A stretch of DNA of 64,000 bases, taken from contig NBAZ01000005.1 in NCBI GenBank assembly GCA_002794735.1, forward strand, positions 1,364,001-1,428,000, given 5' to 3'. The notes beneath the pieces are model-generated. The model searched no databases, was not told where the DNA came from, and worked only from the letters and a program-made list of their open reading frames with translations. The translations under genes were made by a program, and so were the position numbers. Source of the stretch: Pyrrhoderma lamaoense. Taxonomy: Eukaryota; Basidiomycota; Agaricomycetes; Hymenochaetales; Hymenochaetaceae. This document shows positions 49,118-62,048 of the stretch, piece by piece (within the stretch, counting starts at the first letter, position 1; the number at the start of each line of letters is the position of its first letter).

Positions 49118-49391
49118 ATATACAGCGACGACGACAAACGATGGCGTCGGAGGCGGATGATGAAGACCACAGCCGACGTTGGCGGCTGGGATGTAAAGTA
49201 AAGACAAGAGAATGAGAGCTCAGTCGGTCACGCTCAAAGGTGACGCGCCAGACGGGGAATCTTTCCAGATTTGAATGCCGATCAGCCATTTTAGGTTGAT
49301 ATTTCTCCAGCTTGTACCAAAACAGGTCCTTTCAACCCCTATAGGAACTTGATTCCAGAATACATCAACGGGCTACCAACTATCCGCAATC
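49118..49391. promoter_or_regulatory. Bidirectional promoter MED19 / I-BAR-like gene
   Basis: 274 bases between two divergent start codons. The context of the I-BAR start is CAATCATGGCGGCG. No specific site identified. Confidence 0.5.
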
Positions 49392-52235
49392 ATGGCGGCG
49401 AACGTGTCGCTCATCGAGAGAAGCGATGTCCACAAGTCTTGCAAAGCTCTCGAGACTGTTGTGAACTTGTTTAATGACTACTGCCAAGCTTCAGACACGC
49501 TTGCTGCCATACAGAAGAAACTGGCTCGTGCTCTCAAGGAAGCGTCAACACTTAAAGCCACAAATGAACTCGCTGGTGTGTGATCTGATATTACTCAATA
49601 GGCGAAGAGTCGAGAACAAGAATATGATATACCAGGAAACACCTTGAATGTTGCAGCTACATTAATTGAAGTGCTGGCGGATGTTCAAGCAAAATTTGTA
49701 AAGCTTGCGGATAAAGAATGTGAATCAACCAGTAGTGATCTCAAGAAGTGGTTTAAGAGATTGGCAGTAAGTCTATATATGATCTCAGCTACGTCTCAGC
49801 TCGTTATTAACTTAGTGTTATAGAAAGAGGAGAAGAGCCATGACGAGAGAATCAATGCAGCAAATGCAAAAATTAAACAAGCCGGTTTGTAAATAGCCAA
49901 CAGGTAATCAATGGTCCATATATGAATTTGTTTCATTACATGATCAGGTCAGGCATATGAAAAAAAGGCAAAAAAGAAAGACGCAGACGCTGCCGACGAA
50001 CACACACGCTATGTTAACATCCTAAGTGTTGTAGGACCAGAAATGTCCCAGGAAAAATAGTGAGCAAAGCTCAGCTTAGTATAACCTCCTTCTGCTCATA
50101 TACTGTAAGTAATCACTCTCTGCTTATCTCTCAGAAGCACAGTGTAGCCCTATATGGTGTTACTGCCAGTATATCGCGTACTGTAGATGCAGAATGGCTC
50201 CGAGCTTGTGAGTGTGTTCGCCGTATCTCTCCGGTCATTGGTCGTCTAGGAGAATGTCGTGCGTACTTGGAAGGTCAGTGGATGGGAAGTATACCTACTG
50301 ATGCCTATTCTGAGGGAAAAGATAAGGTTCAAAACCTACTTGAACCTACTAAGCAGGTTGATGAACTGGGTGTACGGCTGCCTAGAGAGAGTACATCTAC
50401 GTCGACTACATCTCCGGATATCTCGAATTCGCGATCCACTCCCCTTCTTACAACTGCAAGTCTTTCGTCTTCCCCCCTTCATCAACGACTTCCCTTCGCT
50501 CCCCCAATCTTCTTCCGCACCGCCTACTACCTCGAACCGAACTCATCCCCCTTTGGCACCTCCCACGTCTTTTTATCCGGGATACTCGGAAAAGACTAAT
50601 GTCGATTCTGTTCGTTCAATTGAATCACTTTCAAACTTTCCCACACCACCAACACATTTCCCGTTGCCTTATATTCCGCAACTTTCATCTTCACCCCTAG
50701 CACAAAATAGTTCTTCAGAACAGACTACTTCTAACCCCGAGAAGAGCAGAGTCGTGAAGAAAATGTCTGATAACAATTTTGCGTTGAATGACTCGGGTAC
50801 CTCTCCGGTACAGACTCCGACATCGAATATTGAGCCATGGCATTCCTTGGCCGTCCCTTGGGACGCTCGACGCCTAATCTCACGGATGATAGTGGTAGCT
50901 CACCTCTCATCGAGCAGAAAGATCCCCAGACACCTCTATCAACGGGGGCAAATAAGATTGATACTAGTGACGTCGGAAAAGTATGCATAGTGAAGGATAG
51001 TAGCACCAGTAGTGAAAATCCCTTATCAGTGGATCGTCAAAAAGATCTAAGCGGACCTTGCACGAGTGATACAGTTAAGCAGGAACGTAAAGTATCTAGG
51101 ACGGAGTCGGTAGTGAGTACAAGTAGTATTGTAGCATCAATGAGAGATAAATGGGGACGAGGTGTAAGTAGAGGTTTATTCGCAAGACTGGTCAAGGAAG
51201 CTAAACACCAGAATTTCAGGACATACCATCAACAACCTCAACAAGGGAACGAGATGCTCCCCGGGTAACAACTAAAGTTGCTGATCTTGCTAGTCGGTAT
51301 TCGGTGACAGATAAAACTTTACCACCATCATCGCCTCGAACTACTGGAGAGTCTTTCCCCAATACTGAACGACCCCGTCAATTCAGCGCACAAAGCCATG
51401 AAAATTCAAATGATATACTAAACAATAATAACCACCTCTCAAATACTCAAAATAATCAAAATACACCAACTACCTCATCCAGGAATTCAAGAAATAGTTG
51501 GACTGGTACACCAAGTAATGATGAAACTTCGGCCTCTACAGCCTCGGAGCTGAACTTTGCACGTCGTAAGAAAAGACTCGAAGAACTTGAGGACATAGAA
51601 AGGCGTGAGGTAGCACAGGCGTTGAGGGCCCGTGAAAGGGACTTGGTAATGCGTGCAAAGGAGCTAGAGATGGAGCGTGAGCGGTTACGGTCCATGGCTG
51701 CAGCGTCTATGTCCCCTAGAACTTCTATGAACGAACCTCAAGATATGCAGACGGGCGTGACACGTGCGCAAAATGCAGCATCAATTCGAGGGCATGCTCA
51801 GCATAGTTATAGTATGACAAATCTCAATCAAACTTCCGAACGTAATCGTGGAGATGGCCTCGCGCTTACGCGGCAATGACTCAGTATGGGGAACCATTAT
51901 CTGCCACGCCTATGTCATTTTCACCATCAACAACTTCAAGTGCAAGTGAGAATCAGCCTCGCCAGCTTACTAACTTGAAGGAAAAAGATAAGGCTAAAGG
52001 CTGGATCCGCCGATTGAGCATGCCTGTAAGCGCTGTTGGAAATGCCTTTTCCCATTCAGACTCTAAGAAAGCTGGTATTGTGGCTTCAGGCTACGGAAGC
52101 CCATATGGATTTGGTGCTGGTATTGCTAGTGATCATGAATCTTCTACGAAACAAGTCCCATTCGAGAGGGATAGTACTGGCGGTATCAGTAACGTTGTTT
52201 CTCGACCACGAAAGTTGAGTTTCGGTAGACGGTGA
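49392..52235 (+). CDS. I-BAR (IMD)-like membrane-shaping protein with Ser-rich and coiled-coil tail
   Basis: Plus-strand gene whose first 300 residues form a helical BAR-type domain, closest to the IMD/I-BAR layout: SCKALETVVNLFNDYCQAS, LAAIQKKLARALKEAS, TLIEVLADVQAKFVKLADKE, KEEKSHDERINAANAKIK and AYEKKAKKKDADAADEH, then the SQKHSVALYGVTASISRT and LRACECVRRISPVIGR helices, over about five exons. The rest is Ser/Pro-rich with a strong coiled coil (RRKKRLEELEDIERREVAQA) near 51560-51690 and a basic end (RPRKLSFGRR). As written five frame breaks occur in the tail: 50472-50477, 50501-50505, 50835-50836, 51208-51209 and 51871-51873. Each is mended by one added base. I-BAR domains bend membranes outward; a cortical or eisosome-like role is inferred only. 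Confidence 0.72.
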
Positions 52236-52924
52236 TTTGTTGCGTCTATTTTCTTGCTTTCACTCTGTTTTTCAACCTTGTCTGACGATTTCTTACGACA
52301 ATCTAATGAGATATGACTTATGAAGAATACTATCTACTAGCCTTATATCTATTTTTTCTCATTGATATTCTTATACCATAATTTGTTACTTTTCTCGATA
52401 TTTGGAACCTCTGAAGAGAATTCCCCTGCAGTTCCTTTGTAATACTAGCCCTAGCATAGTTCTTCCGTACTATTGTAACTATATCTATTTACGACTTCCG
52501 CTGTATTGGTCTATTCGTGAACTTTCTGAATAACCGCTAAGATTTTTTTTGGATATACCACCGTGGGAAGAGATCGAGTGCGAGTCACATAACATTTTGT
52601 GCTTAGGCGTTGTGGCGATCTCAGCCTACTCCAGAGTACACACCCACCAAATCAGGTCTTCTTATCACAGTATAACATCTCACATCCCTATATAAAGGTT
52701 ATCTAGATCAAGATTCTAGGAAGAATCTGGCTGGCTAAAGAATACTTTCACAAAACTCACGTTCTCAGAAATGTAACCCGATTCGACTGCATATACTTAG
52801 GTTTAGGACTGACAAGTTTATGGTCACAGCTAGAAAAGATCTTGCGACCTTTTTGGATACTAGAAGCTATAAATCTCGAGAGTGAACTCACCTCAGAGGC
52901 TCGCCATTTAGATTATATTGAAAG
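52236..52924. other. Intergenic
   Basis: About 690 AT-rich bases with the MetRS promoter. No gene seen. Confidence 0.5.
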
Positions 52925-55745
52925 ATGGTACAAAAAATTCGCAACGCAGAGAGCCTGCTACGACAAGTAGTGCCAAAGGGAGAGGCGATGTTTGTGTCTT
53001 TCTTATCTTTATCTTTGAAAGAGACTTGAGGTTTTGATATATACTACGTCACCCTCCTTTCTTTATAATTAGATTACCAAAAGACGGCGAAAAGAATATC
53101 TTAATCACGTCGGCCTTGCCATACTGTAACAATGTACCACATCTTGGTTTGTACTCATTGATACTCGTACTACGAATAATTTGCTGATGGTGGCTCTATA
53201 AGGTAATATCATCGGCAGTACTTTAAGTGCAGACGTATTTGCTAGGTACGCATGCAAATATTTCATGAGTGCATGACATTGACTTCCTTACTTTCTCAGG
53301 TATAACCGTAAGTTACATTTTGATATATGAGAATTTACTTGTATGCATTAACCCCTTCTTTCGTATACTTAGGAACTAGAAATCGCAGGACTTTGTACGT
53401 GTGCGGAACGGATGAATATGGAACTGCAACAGAAACACAAGCACTGAAAGAAGGCATCTCACCGAAAGAACTCTGCGACAAATACCATCAACTACATCGT
53501 GAAACATATGACTGGTTTGAAATAGGGTCAGTAGAATTATGTACCCTTACATAGACCGGCATCATAACTAAGTATTTCATCCAGATTCGATCACTTTGGA
53601 AGGACAACAACACCCCATCATACTGAAATATGTCAGGAGATCTACACAAATCTGAGCAAAAATGGCCTTCTTACCAAACAAACAAAAGAACAAACTTATT
53701 GTGAAGGTTGTGAAAAGTACGATTCCCGCTCTTATTAATTGCAGGCGAGAATTAATGACATCCCTTGCATTTCGCAGGTTCTTAGCAGATCGATTCGTCG
53801 AAGGAATTTGTCCTCACTGCGGGGCTGATGTGCGTAGCAACATGAATCAGCTCTTCCTTACCGTCCTAACACCGTTCTAGGATGCCCGAGGAGATCAATG
53901 TGACGTTTGCAGTCGTACCCTAGATGCCATCGAACTCATCAATCCTCGATGTCTTGTTAATAGAGAACACAGGGTTGTTCCTAGGAAGTCTGCACATATG
54001 TATGTCCGACTGGACTCCATCCAGCCTCGGACTGAGGAATGGATCAAAAAATCATGGAAAGCTGGAGGCTGGTCCCCTAATGCTGTCATCAACGCCGACG
54101 GCGTACTGATCGACGCGCGTTTGAAGGGTGGTCTGCATCCGAGCCCGGTTACACGGGACCTCACTTGGGGAGTACCGGTCCCGGATATTGAGGGTGCTGA
54201 TAATCAAGAAATGAAAGGAAAGGTTCTCTGTGAGTAAACATCAAAATCTTTTCGAGCTCACTTCTGAAGAAAAGATCATATTATTTCCAGACGTCTGGGT
54301 AAGAATCAAAATACTCATCTTGCGGAAAAACGTCTTACTCATTAAATGAAAGTTCGATGCTCCCATCGGTTATCCAAGTATAAGTGCGAACTATACGAGT
54401 GAATGGAAACGATGGTGGTTTAATCCAGAACATGTTCGGCTCTATCAATTCATGGGGAAGGACAACGTGTATTTTCATACAATATTTTTCCCTTCAATAC
54501 AATTAGGGGACGGTCGGAATTGGACCATGTTGCATCACCTTTCCACTACAGGTAAACACAACATTAACCTTCTTCCGGATATTGTCTAAAACTTTAACAA
54601 GAATATTTGAATTATGAGGGAGGAAAATTCTCTAAGAGTCACAACCGGGGAGTGTTTGGCCCCATGGCGAAGGATACCGGCATTCCCGTATCTGTTTGGC
54701 GTTATTATCTTTTGTCATCACGTCCAGAGACCCAGGATGCGATGTTCTCATGGGCTGATTGTGTAAGGAAATTGCAAATAATACAAACTTTCTGCGGTTG
54801 CTTAATTATCATGCGTCTAGATCGCGGCAAATAACAACATCCTTTTAAAGAAGTACGTATCCTTCGTGATTATATCGAATATCTTTTATACTTACTGGAC
54901 ATCTGCATCACTACTACCTCCGCAGCTTCGGAAATTTCGTAAATCGTGTTCTAACCTTCGTTTCGAAAAACTATGACGGTGTTATTCCCGATGGCGGAGA
55001 CGCTGAAGGGCCGATTTCACCCAACGATGACAACGATGCGGACTTTGTTACGGACGTTAACAGCCTGCTTCAGCAATACATCGATGCTCTTGAGTCTGTA
55101 AAACTGCGACTTGGTTTGCATATGGTCATGCAACTTTCATCTCGGGGAAATCTTTACTTACAATCTGCCGGGCTCGGCACCGCGCTTAAAGAGTCTAATC
55201 CTAAGCGCTGTGCTCAAGTTCTTTGTCGAGCGGTCAATCTTATCTATATTTTGTCCGTTGTTGTCGAACCATATATGCCATCAACCGCCTCGGCGTTACT
55301 CTCTCAACTAAATGCTCCTCTACGTTCCTTACCCGAAGTGATTTCTATTGACATTTTGCCTGGTCATACCATAGGCAAACCTGCTCATCTGTTCAAACCC
55401 ATCAAAGAGGAGATGGCAGAATCATTCCGGGCTCGTTTCGCCGGTACGAAGAAAGACACTGGTGCGGATGCACCAGCTGAAGCGAGTCCTGCGCCACTTT
55501 CCAAGAAGAAAGCAGCGGCGGCGGCAAAGGCAGCAAGGAAAGAAGCTGAGTATACTGGTCCAAAGACACCCGAGATAGAAGCTCTAGAGTCGAAAATTTC
55601 TGCGCAGGGGCAAATTGTTCGTGACCTCAAGTCTCAAACTCCGAGAACCAAGGAAATAGATGAAAATATCGCGACAGCTGTTGAAGAACTCAAAAGGTTG
55701 AAGACCGACCTCGCGACTGAGATAAAGAATATCCAGAAGCAATAG
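52925..55745 (+). CDS. MES1: Methionyl-tRNA synthetase, cytosolic
   Basis: Charges tRNA-Met in the cytosol. The first exon holds [14 protein letters not shown] and joins to [17 protein letters not shown]. The HIGH motif is in NVPHLGN. The rest of the Rossmann fold follows ([14 protein letters not shown]), then the zinc knuckle region (TYCEGCEKF...[19 protein letters not shown]). The KMSKS loop is [11 protein letters not shown], and [13 protein letters not shown] opens the anticodon-binding helical domain ([13 protein letters not shown]). The C-terminal extension is Ala/Lys-rich and then has a WHEP-like hairpin ([27 protein letters not shown]). Two micro-exons of 8 nt are used: 53300-53307 (YN) and 54291-54298 (VW of YVWFDAPIGY). 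The frame is clean throughout. The exact first exon border (MFV-LPK) is less sure than the rest. Confidence 0.92.
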
Positions 55746-57963
55746 AGAAGTGTATCCATGTTTCCTGATAGAAGTGTACTGAATACCAATGTATTGACTA
55801 ATTTTTGATCAAATACTTCGTAGTGTTATCCGATATCAAGCTTTATAAATCTGAGTAATTAATTTTGGCTTATCGAAAGTTCCCCGTCTGAGTAAGAGAC
55901 ACAAGGAATTGCAGAAACAAAATCATAATTTCTCTGACAGGAGTAACGTCCACATGCACTTTGAGAGTATACCTTTATGAGCTTCCGCATCTATTAAACG
56001 CCACCTTAGACTTTTCATCTACGAACAAACCTTTTATTAACGCACCTTTCCGATATCAACCAGGTTTACATTCCCTTAGATATCGATGACAACAAATATT
56101 GACGGACAGTACCGAGGAACCCGCAACTCCTTCCAGGGTCGAATCTTAGTATGAAAAGTCTCTTAGTAAAAGGAAGGTTTGTTCTAGAAACAATTTCGCC
56201 AGTACATCATGAAGAAGACTTGGATCAACCAGCAAAAGGCAGCTTCGTAAACTCTACGGACCGGGAGTGTACCGGATATTCTACATTTACAAATTATCCC
56301 ATTGTAGCAGTTACTGAACAATTTTTCGTCTGCTCATGTTTTTGAAGGCATAAAATCAACAGCTCTGATTCATAGCTTCCAGAATGAAAACATGTGCTCT
56401 GGAAGAATACTGTGAGTAACCCGTGTTGAACCCATTAGGTAATGACTAATTTCTGTACTATAGGTGCCAAGTGTGTCCCTCCGAATCCATACGAGTCATA
56501 ACATCGACCGGAATCACAACACTTTTAACATGTGGGCATACGTAACGATACTTATTCGTACAAATTACACGGATACCAATTTAAGCCGTCACACAGTTAT
56601 TTGCATCATCACATCGCAGGTGTAGTAATTCTAGTAGTAAGATGCTTACTTCTTATCTTTGCCGCGATCCCACCTGTTCTTTGTGATATGAAGTAATACT
56701 TCATCATCGCTATTATTATCATGGGAGCGGGAACCAAGGGGGAGGGGGGATTGAAATTTAGCATAACTTCCTCGAGTAGCCGAACGACAAAACAGGAAAC
56801 TACATGTTCAGACTTCAAAGGTCAGGGGGATACGACTTAATTTCGACTCGGTGCTTGCCATTCTGCGGGATGCAATGGGTAAAAGTAATCAGTCAACTAT
56901 GCTACCTGATAGAACTCCTATTTTGAATTATGATTCTTATGCAGTTCCAAAAGCTCAAATGCCTTAATAGGACAAATATCAATGACTTATTCGGAGAAGA
57001 TGAGATTGATATATACACTCGAAGTTTGAGATATTATTACATGTAAGGTGACGGAAATAGAGTATTAAATTCGGCTATACTTTTACCTTCACACAGTATC
57101 TTGAGCTTTCTTGCGGACCGTGCTATCATTATTGATGGACGTAAAAGATATGCGCTCATCCCTAGTACTCTGCGCTTGATACGCCAAACGTCTCACGGGA
57201 AGTAGTCTTCAGTCCCCCCTGCAGCCAGATGCAACCTCAAATACTCCGATTATAGGGTAAATTGGGCCAAACAGGATGTGAACTAACAAATATGCAAACG
57301 AAGATAAAGTAGTTAGACATCCCTATACGATACATGTAATAAAAGCAAGGAAGTCCTCCGGGGTTTCAAAACCTGCGTAGCTTCACATGTAACGTACTAC
57401 GCCGTTATGTTGTGCGGGGTAAGTGGCTTTTTATTTCTGGTAAATAGACACATCTTAAACGGACTTTCTTGGTTATAACAATATAACTAGATGATAATCC
57501 ATTGATCACCTCAGACGGTAACCCTAAATATTCTAGTATAATCAGGAGAGTTCTTATTCCTTACTTATTCGTATAGGGTTTATTCGTTGTCTGGTAGTCA
57601 AAAAATGAGATTACGTTAAAAATATCGAGTATACACTTTGTCAATTATATTTTTCGCAGATCACCACATTTGATATTTATTGTCACAAGACAGTACCTAT
57701 TTGCTTGCAGAACTTACTTCTAACATTGTGCTTTGACGAACAGAAGAGGGAGTTTATCCAAGCTACTCCGGATTTTTGAGTTGAGGATAAAGATACTTTG
57801 TTCTGTTTATTATCGAACTTGAATCGACAAAGAGCTTCGCCTCGTTCACTGTGAGCACTTGATTCAGAAACAAAAACATAAAAAATTCAATAGAACGCTT
57901 TTGTTTTTTGTTTTTCAACAAGCTAATGCACACACTATGTTTTAGATAAACCATACAATATTA
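55746..57963. other. Gene-poor AT-rich gap
   Basis: About 2.2 kb without a supportable protein or RNA gene. Short frames only. Confidence 0.45.
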
Positions 57964-58045
57964 TCGGATATGGTGTAACGGCTAACATTGCCGCCTCTCA
58001 AGAAATGTGTTCGCGGCAGCTCGGGGTTCGATTCCCCGTATCCGA
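57964..58045 (+). tRNA. tRNA-Glu(CTC) with 11-nt intron
   Basis: Full cloverleaf. The acceptor stem is TCGGATA/TATCCGA (7 bp). The D arm is GTGT-ACAT with loop AACGGCTA. The anticodon stem is GCCGC/GCGGC (57990-57994 with 58013-58017), with loop C-T-CTC-A-[intron]-C. The intron 58001-58011 lies after position 37, the canonical site. The T arm is CGGGG-TTCGATT-CCCCG. The anticodon CTC reads GAG (Glu). D-loop and T-loop sequences match eukaryotic tRNA-Glu. Confidence 0.93.
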
Positions 58046-58958
58046 ATTCCCTTTTTAAGTAACAGGTTTGTGGTTTTGATTACCTAACTTCCACTCAAAC
58101 TGTACTTTATGAGCTTAATTAAGGTGAGTACAAGAAGTGTTTATTCAGAAGAAAATTTCAGGTTTCGTCCAATTGACCCTCCAGATGCATTATTATAAAG
58201 TTAGCAAGACATCACTACGAAACGAAAGAATTGAATTGGGAAGCAAGAAAAGTCGCGATTATGCAAGATGAATACACTGGAGAGATGTGACCTCCTCCTA
58301 TTTTGCGGTGTCCTAACACTTTTTAAACCCATCTGTATCTTTAATAATGTGTATTTTCACTCAAAAAGACACTAGTTTAGGTGCCCTTCTACAACACCAT
58401 TCCTCCTTCACTGGGATAAAAATCATCACATTCCGGTCTATAGTTTATCAGTGATCCAGAAAGGTAACTGGGGGTATATCCATCTGGATTCCGGATACTG
58501 ATCAATCTATAAATTCAAATGGTGGGTAAGGGAATACTAACGATATTTCGGATGTTAATGGTGTAAACGACTTAAATGGTATAGATGAAAGGTCTTGTAA
58601 ACTGAGAATAACTCTCCTTGTACATCTCTTTCTCTCTCTTATGACTGAATCCCATCATATTCTTAGTCTGTATAAGTGAAAAACGTCTAGTTGCTCGAAC
58701 TGTACCTCATCATTACAGAAATTCTTTGTGATTTTCATCTACTGTCGTCAATAATTAAACGTATAGATCCAAATTGTACTTGATACAATTAGTAAACCTG
58801 TCTAATCCTCTTCTCGTTATTTTCTACTTTCTAGATACGGGAACAAAGACCAGTTGTAGTTGTTCTCAATAGGAGTCCATGTTTAGATACAGCGTTACTA
58901 TTACATCCTCTCAGATAAAAATGAGGTAGATACATGAATATGAAGATACATGAGTTAT
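58046..58958. other. Intergenic
   Basis: About 910 AT-rich bases between the tRNA and the metacaspase stop. No gene seen. Confidence 0.5.
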
Positions 58959-61585
58959 TCAGAAGATAAATATGATACTTGTATCCTAAATGACACCAAA
59001 TCAGCTGTTAGTATCCAATTTCAGTTCATATGAAGCATGAGAAGAACGTACTATCGGATGAGAGCTTGATAACTACATGGATCAAGGAAAGTCAGATATC
59101 TCGATATATTCTGACATTTCATAATGTTCACGTACCTGAGGTTTCTGGCTGTATTTCTGTGCCAAAATTGCGCGAATATTTTGAAGCAGTTCTTGATATG
59201 TTTGCTGAGGTTTCTCGTCTAGACATAGCATATTAGTAATGTAGTCAACGCTCGTGAAAAGTGAGACATACTAAGTGTGCTAATAAAAGCCTGTATAGAA
59301 AGAAAATCACTATTCAGACGACGAAGAAAATGAGAAAACGGAAAACGTACGTAGCTCATGGCTCCTGTGGCTCGTCCGGCTTCTACGGTGTCTGCACTCG
59401 TCTGAGAATCCTTGCAACCAGCCCAGGATATCTGATTAGAGTTTAGTACAAAGAATGTTGACAATTCTAAGTATTCTTCTCAGGGATGAAGAATAGGTGG
59501 AAGACTTACGACGTCAGCGGGACTTGTCTTAGTCCGGCGAGTTAGTTCTTCAGCTTTCTTCGTGTTGCCTGTTGCTACGTTTAAGAGACTCTTAGCACCT
59601 TGGAATAATCCACTCATGTCCTTCTGAGCGTATGATTTCGCCAAAGTGAATAACCCAGATCCAACTTCGGCTGCAAGGTTTGGTTCTTTGATTTTTCCTT
59701 CCGTCGAGTACTGTACAAGGGGAAGTCATGTATTAACGTCTAGATAACATAGTAATAGGATATAAACTAACCATATAGGGAAGATCTAGGAAGTCATTTT
59801 TAATTTCACTGGGTTTAAGGAGAGAACATAGCTAACATACCAATCGCAGAGCCCGAATGGCATGACTGTATAAAAATTAGTTGAGTATAGCTTACTAGCA
59901 TGAAATAAAATGGGACCAACATCGAATATGACAGTCAAACGACAACCTGCCGGAAGAGGTTGTACCTATTAACGTGCAATGAGAAAGCGCTCCGGCAAAG
60001 GCTTGAGAGGTTTTTTATTACCAAGATATCATGCATATCCTATAAGAATAAAGGTGAGGCTTACATCTTTTAATGCTTTCAACATGGACTTACATCATCA
60101 ACAATATGACCAGCTTCCTTATAGTCAACAGGATATATAACTAGAATTCTCGTCAGATGGACTACTTTAAGTGAACTTATATTGTCAAAATACCTTCATC
60201 ATATCCATCGGCCTCGTCCCCATTCAAATCCTTTGTTTGGCCTCCATGTCCCGAGTCTTTGGGACGAACAATATTAGGGTGGTTATATATTTCAAATATA
60301 GTACTTACAATGGAAGAAAAGGGAATCATTTGGTGCTGCTCCTCGGACCAACCATTGCATAGCGTCAATCTAAAATAGAAGTCTCGTTGACTGACACATA
60401 TTAAGAGGCATAGCGCTTACCATGTTTCTTTTTGTCGGCATCTGACGATGATTCCGGGCGTCATCAGTGAGAATAACCATATCATCCTCCTTGTACCCGT
60501 GCCCTTAATGAAGGTGAGAGATAGTAGTAGATAAATGAGCATTATTACTTAGAAGAGAAAAATACAATATAGTGACTCACTGAGTAAGAATTGACGGACA
60601 TTATGCACATCGTTAATACATCCTTTCAGCTCACCCGTCGAATGTCCAATGTAATTGATACCAATCTAATAAGTTCAGATGAATATCTTAGCCAAAGTCC
60701 TACTGGTATGAGATAGTTGACTTACAAGGAGTGCTTTGCGCTTCCCTGTACATTGCGAATACTGAAAGTACGGTTGTACGTCGCGATTGCTTCCATCCAT
60801 ATAATGTGGCCCATATCTCTGGTCCCCGCTTGGTGGCATGTGAGGTTGGCCTTGTTGTGCTCCCCCACCTGTAAGAGGAATAGAGTAAGCTAGTTTCCTG
60901 AGAGCTCAAAAAAGTGACCAATCGGGACAAGGTACACACCAGGATAAGAATTGTAGTTTGGAGGTGGTGGTGGCGGACCTATGAAATTGCGAGCTTTATG
61001 TCAAAACAAAGGGAAGGGGATGTTAGAATGTGAGAAGCTGACTGCGAACAATATGGTCAGTCCGACGTAGATAAATGGGTTCAAATTAAATCATACCCTC
61101 TGTTCCCATAACCATTATAACCCCTAAATCGTATAGGAAAACAAGTAGATGAGTATACTATATGCGCAGATTCTATCCACAAGAAGTAGGTAAGTTGCGT
61201 GCATACCCTGGGGGACCTGGGGAGGGGCATATGATGGTGCATATGCGCCGGGGGAGGCCAGGAGGAGGGCCAGGAGGAGGGTTGAATGTTCCGTATCCTC
61301 CGCTAAATATGACAAGAATAGAGGAATACACAACTTTTAGCTCGGCCCTTTCTCCTGTAGCATTCAACGCTTACCCATAGCTGTATTTGTTACAACGCCG
61401 TACGTAGGACCAATCAGAGCATGTCAGAAAAAAGTGAGCCATTCGATACTGGAAAGTAGGTATTAGTTGACTCACCCTTGTGGCGAAGGGAACCCTGGTG
61501 GAGGTCCAGAAGGTGGCCCGTACTCTCCATTATGATGATGATGGTGTTGCTGGTGATGACCTTGGCCTGGATAGTTGCCCCACAT
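58959..61585 (-). CDS. MCA1: Type I metacaspase (C14B peptidase)
   Basis: Arg/Lys-specific caspase-like cysteine peptidase linked to proteostasis and cell death in fungi. Start ATG 61585 (MWGNYPGQGHHQQHHHHHNG) opens a His/Gln/Pro/Gly/Tyr-rich prodomain typical of type I. The p20 region has GKRKALLIGINY, LKGCINDVHNV, GYKEDDMVILTDD, the catalytic His in HYSGHGGQ, GDEADGYDE and the catalytic Cys in IFDSCHSGSA. Then come DLPYMYSTEGKIKEP and the p10-like part (ISWAGCKDSQTSADT, GAMSYAFISTL, QTYQELLQNIRAIL). The terminal micro-exons give SSSHPI and DTSIIFIF, matching the family C-terminus. The stop is at 58959-58961. About 14 introns. The Pro-rich prodomain near 61200-61300 has competing frames, so its sequence there is unsure. 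Confidence 0.9.
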
Positions 61586-62048
61586 GATGGTTGTGGACAA
61601 ATAGTGTCACTGAGTATGCGTTTGGTTTATATATAAGTGGTGCACGGCTTTCCTGTTCCACACAGCGCGCAGCGCGAGCCATCATTCTTCTATTCCTTCG
61701 ATTAGGTAATAGTATCAATACCAAGCTACTAAGCCTCTAATTAAGAGCAAAGCGACATTAGAGCTCTCACTTTGCAAGTAGATATTCATTCTTGGTAAAA
61801 TTTGAACTGAAAAAAAGCCAATCAAGGTGAGTAAATGAATTCATTGTTACTAGCACTTAATAACCGATGATAGTCTCTTAGAATGCGAGTATTTATGAAG
61901 CCAAGATACAATATTAACGACAAAAGATATAAAGTTACAGAGAAAAAGCGTAAGAGAGTAGTGATCATATCTTCTATTTCGCTCCATCGACCATCACAGA
62001 TTAACTGCGAATTTCTCAGAAAAGTAGACATCATTGGGCAACTGAAGT
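61586..62048. other. Intergenic
   Basis: About 460 bases holding the metacaspase promoter. No gene seen. Confidence 0.5.
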
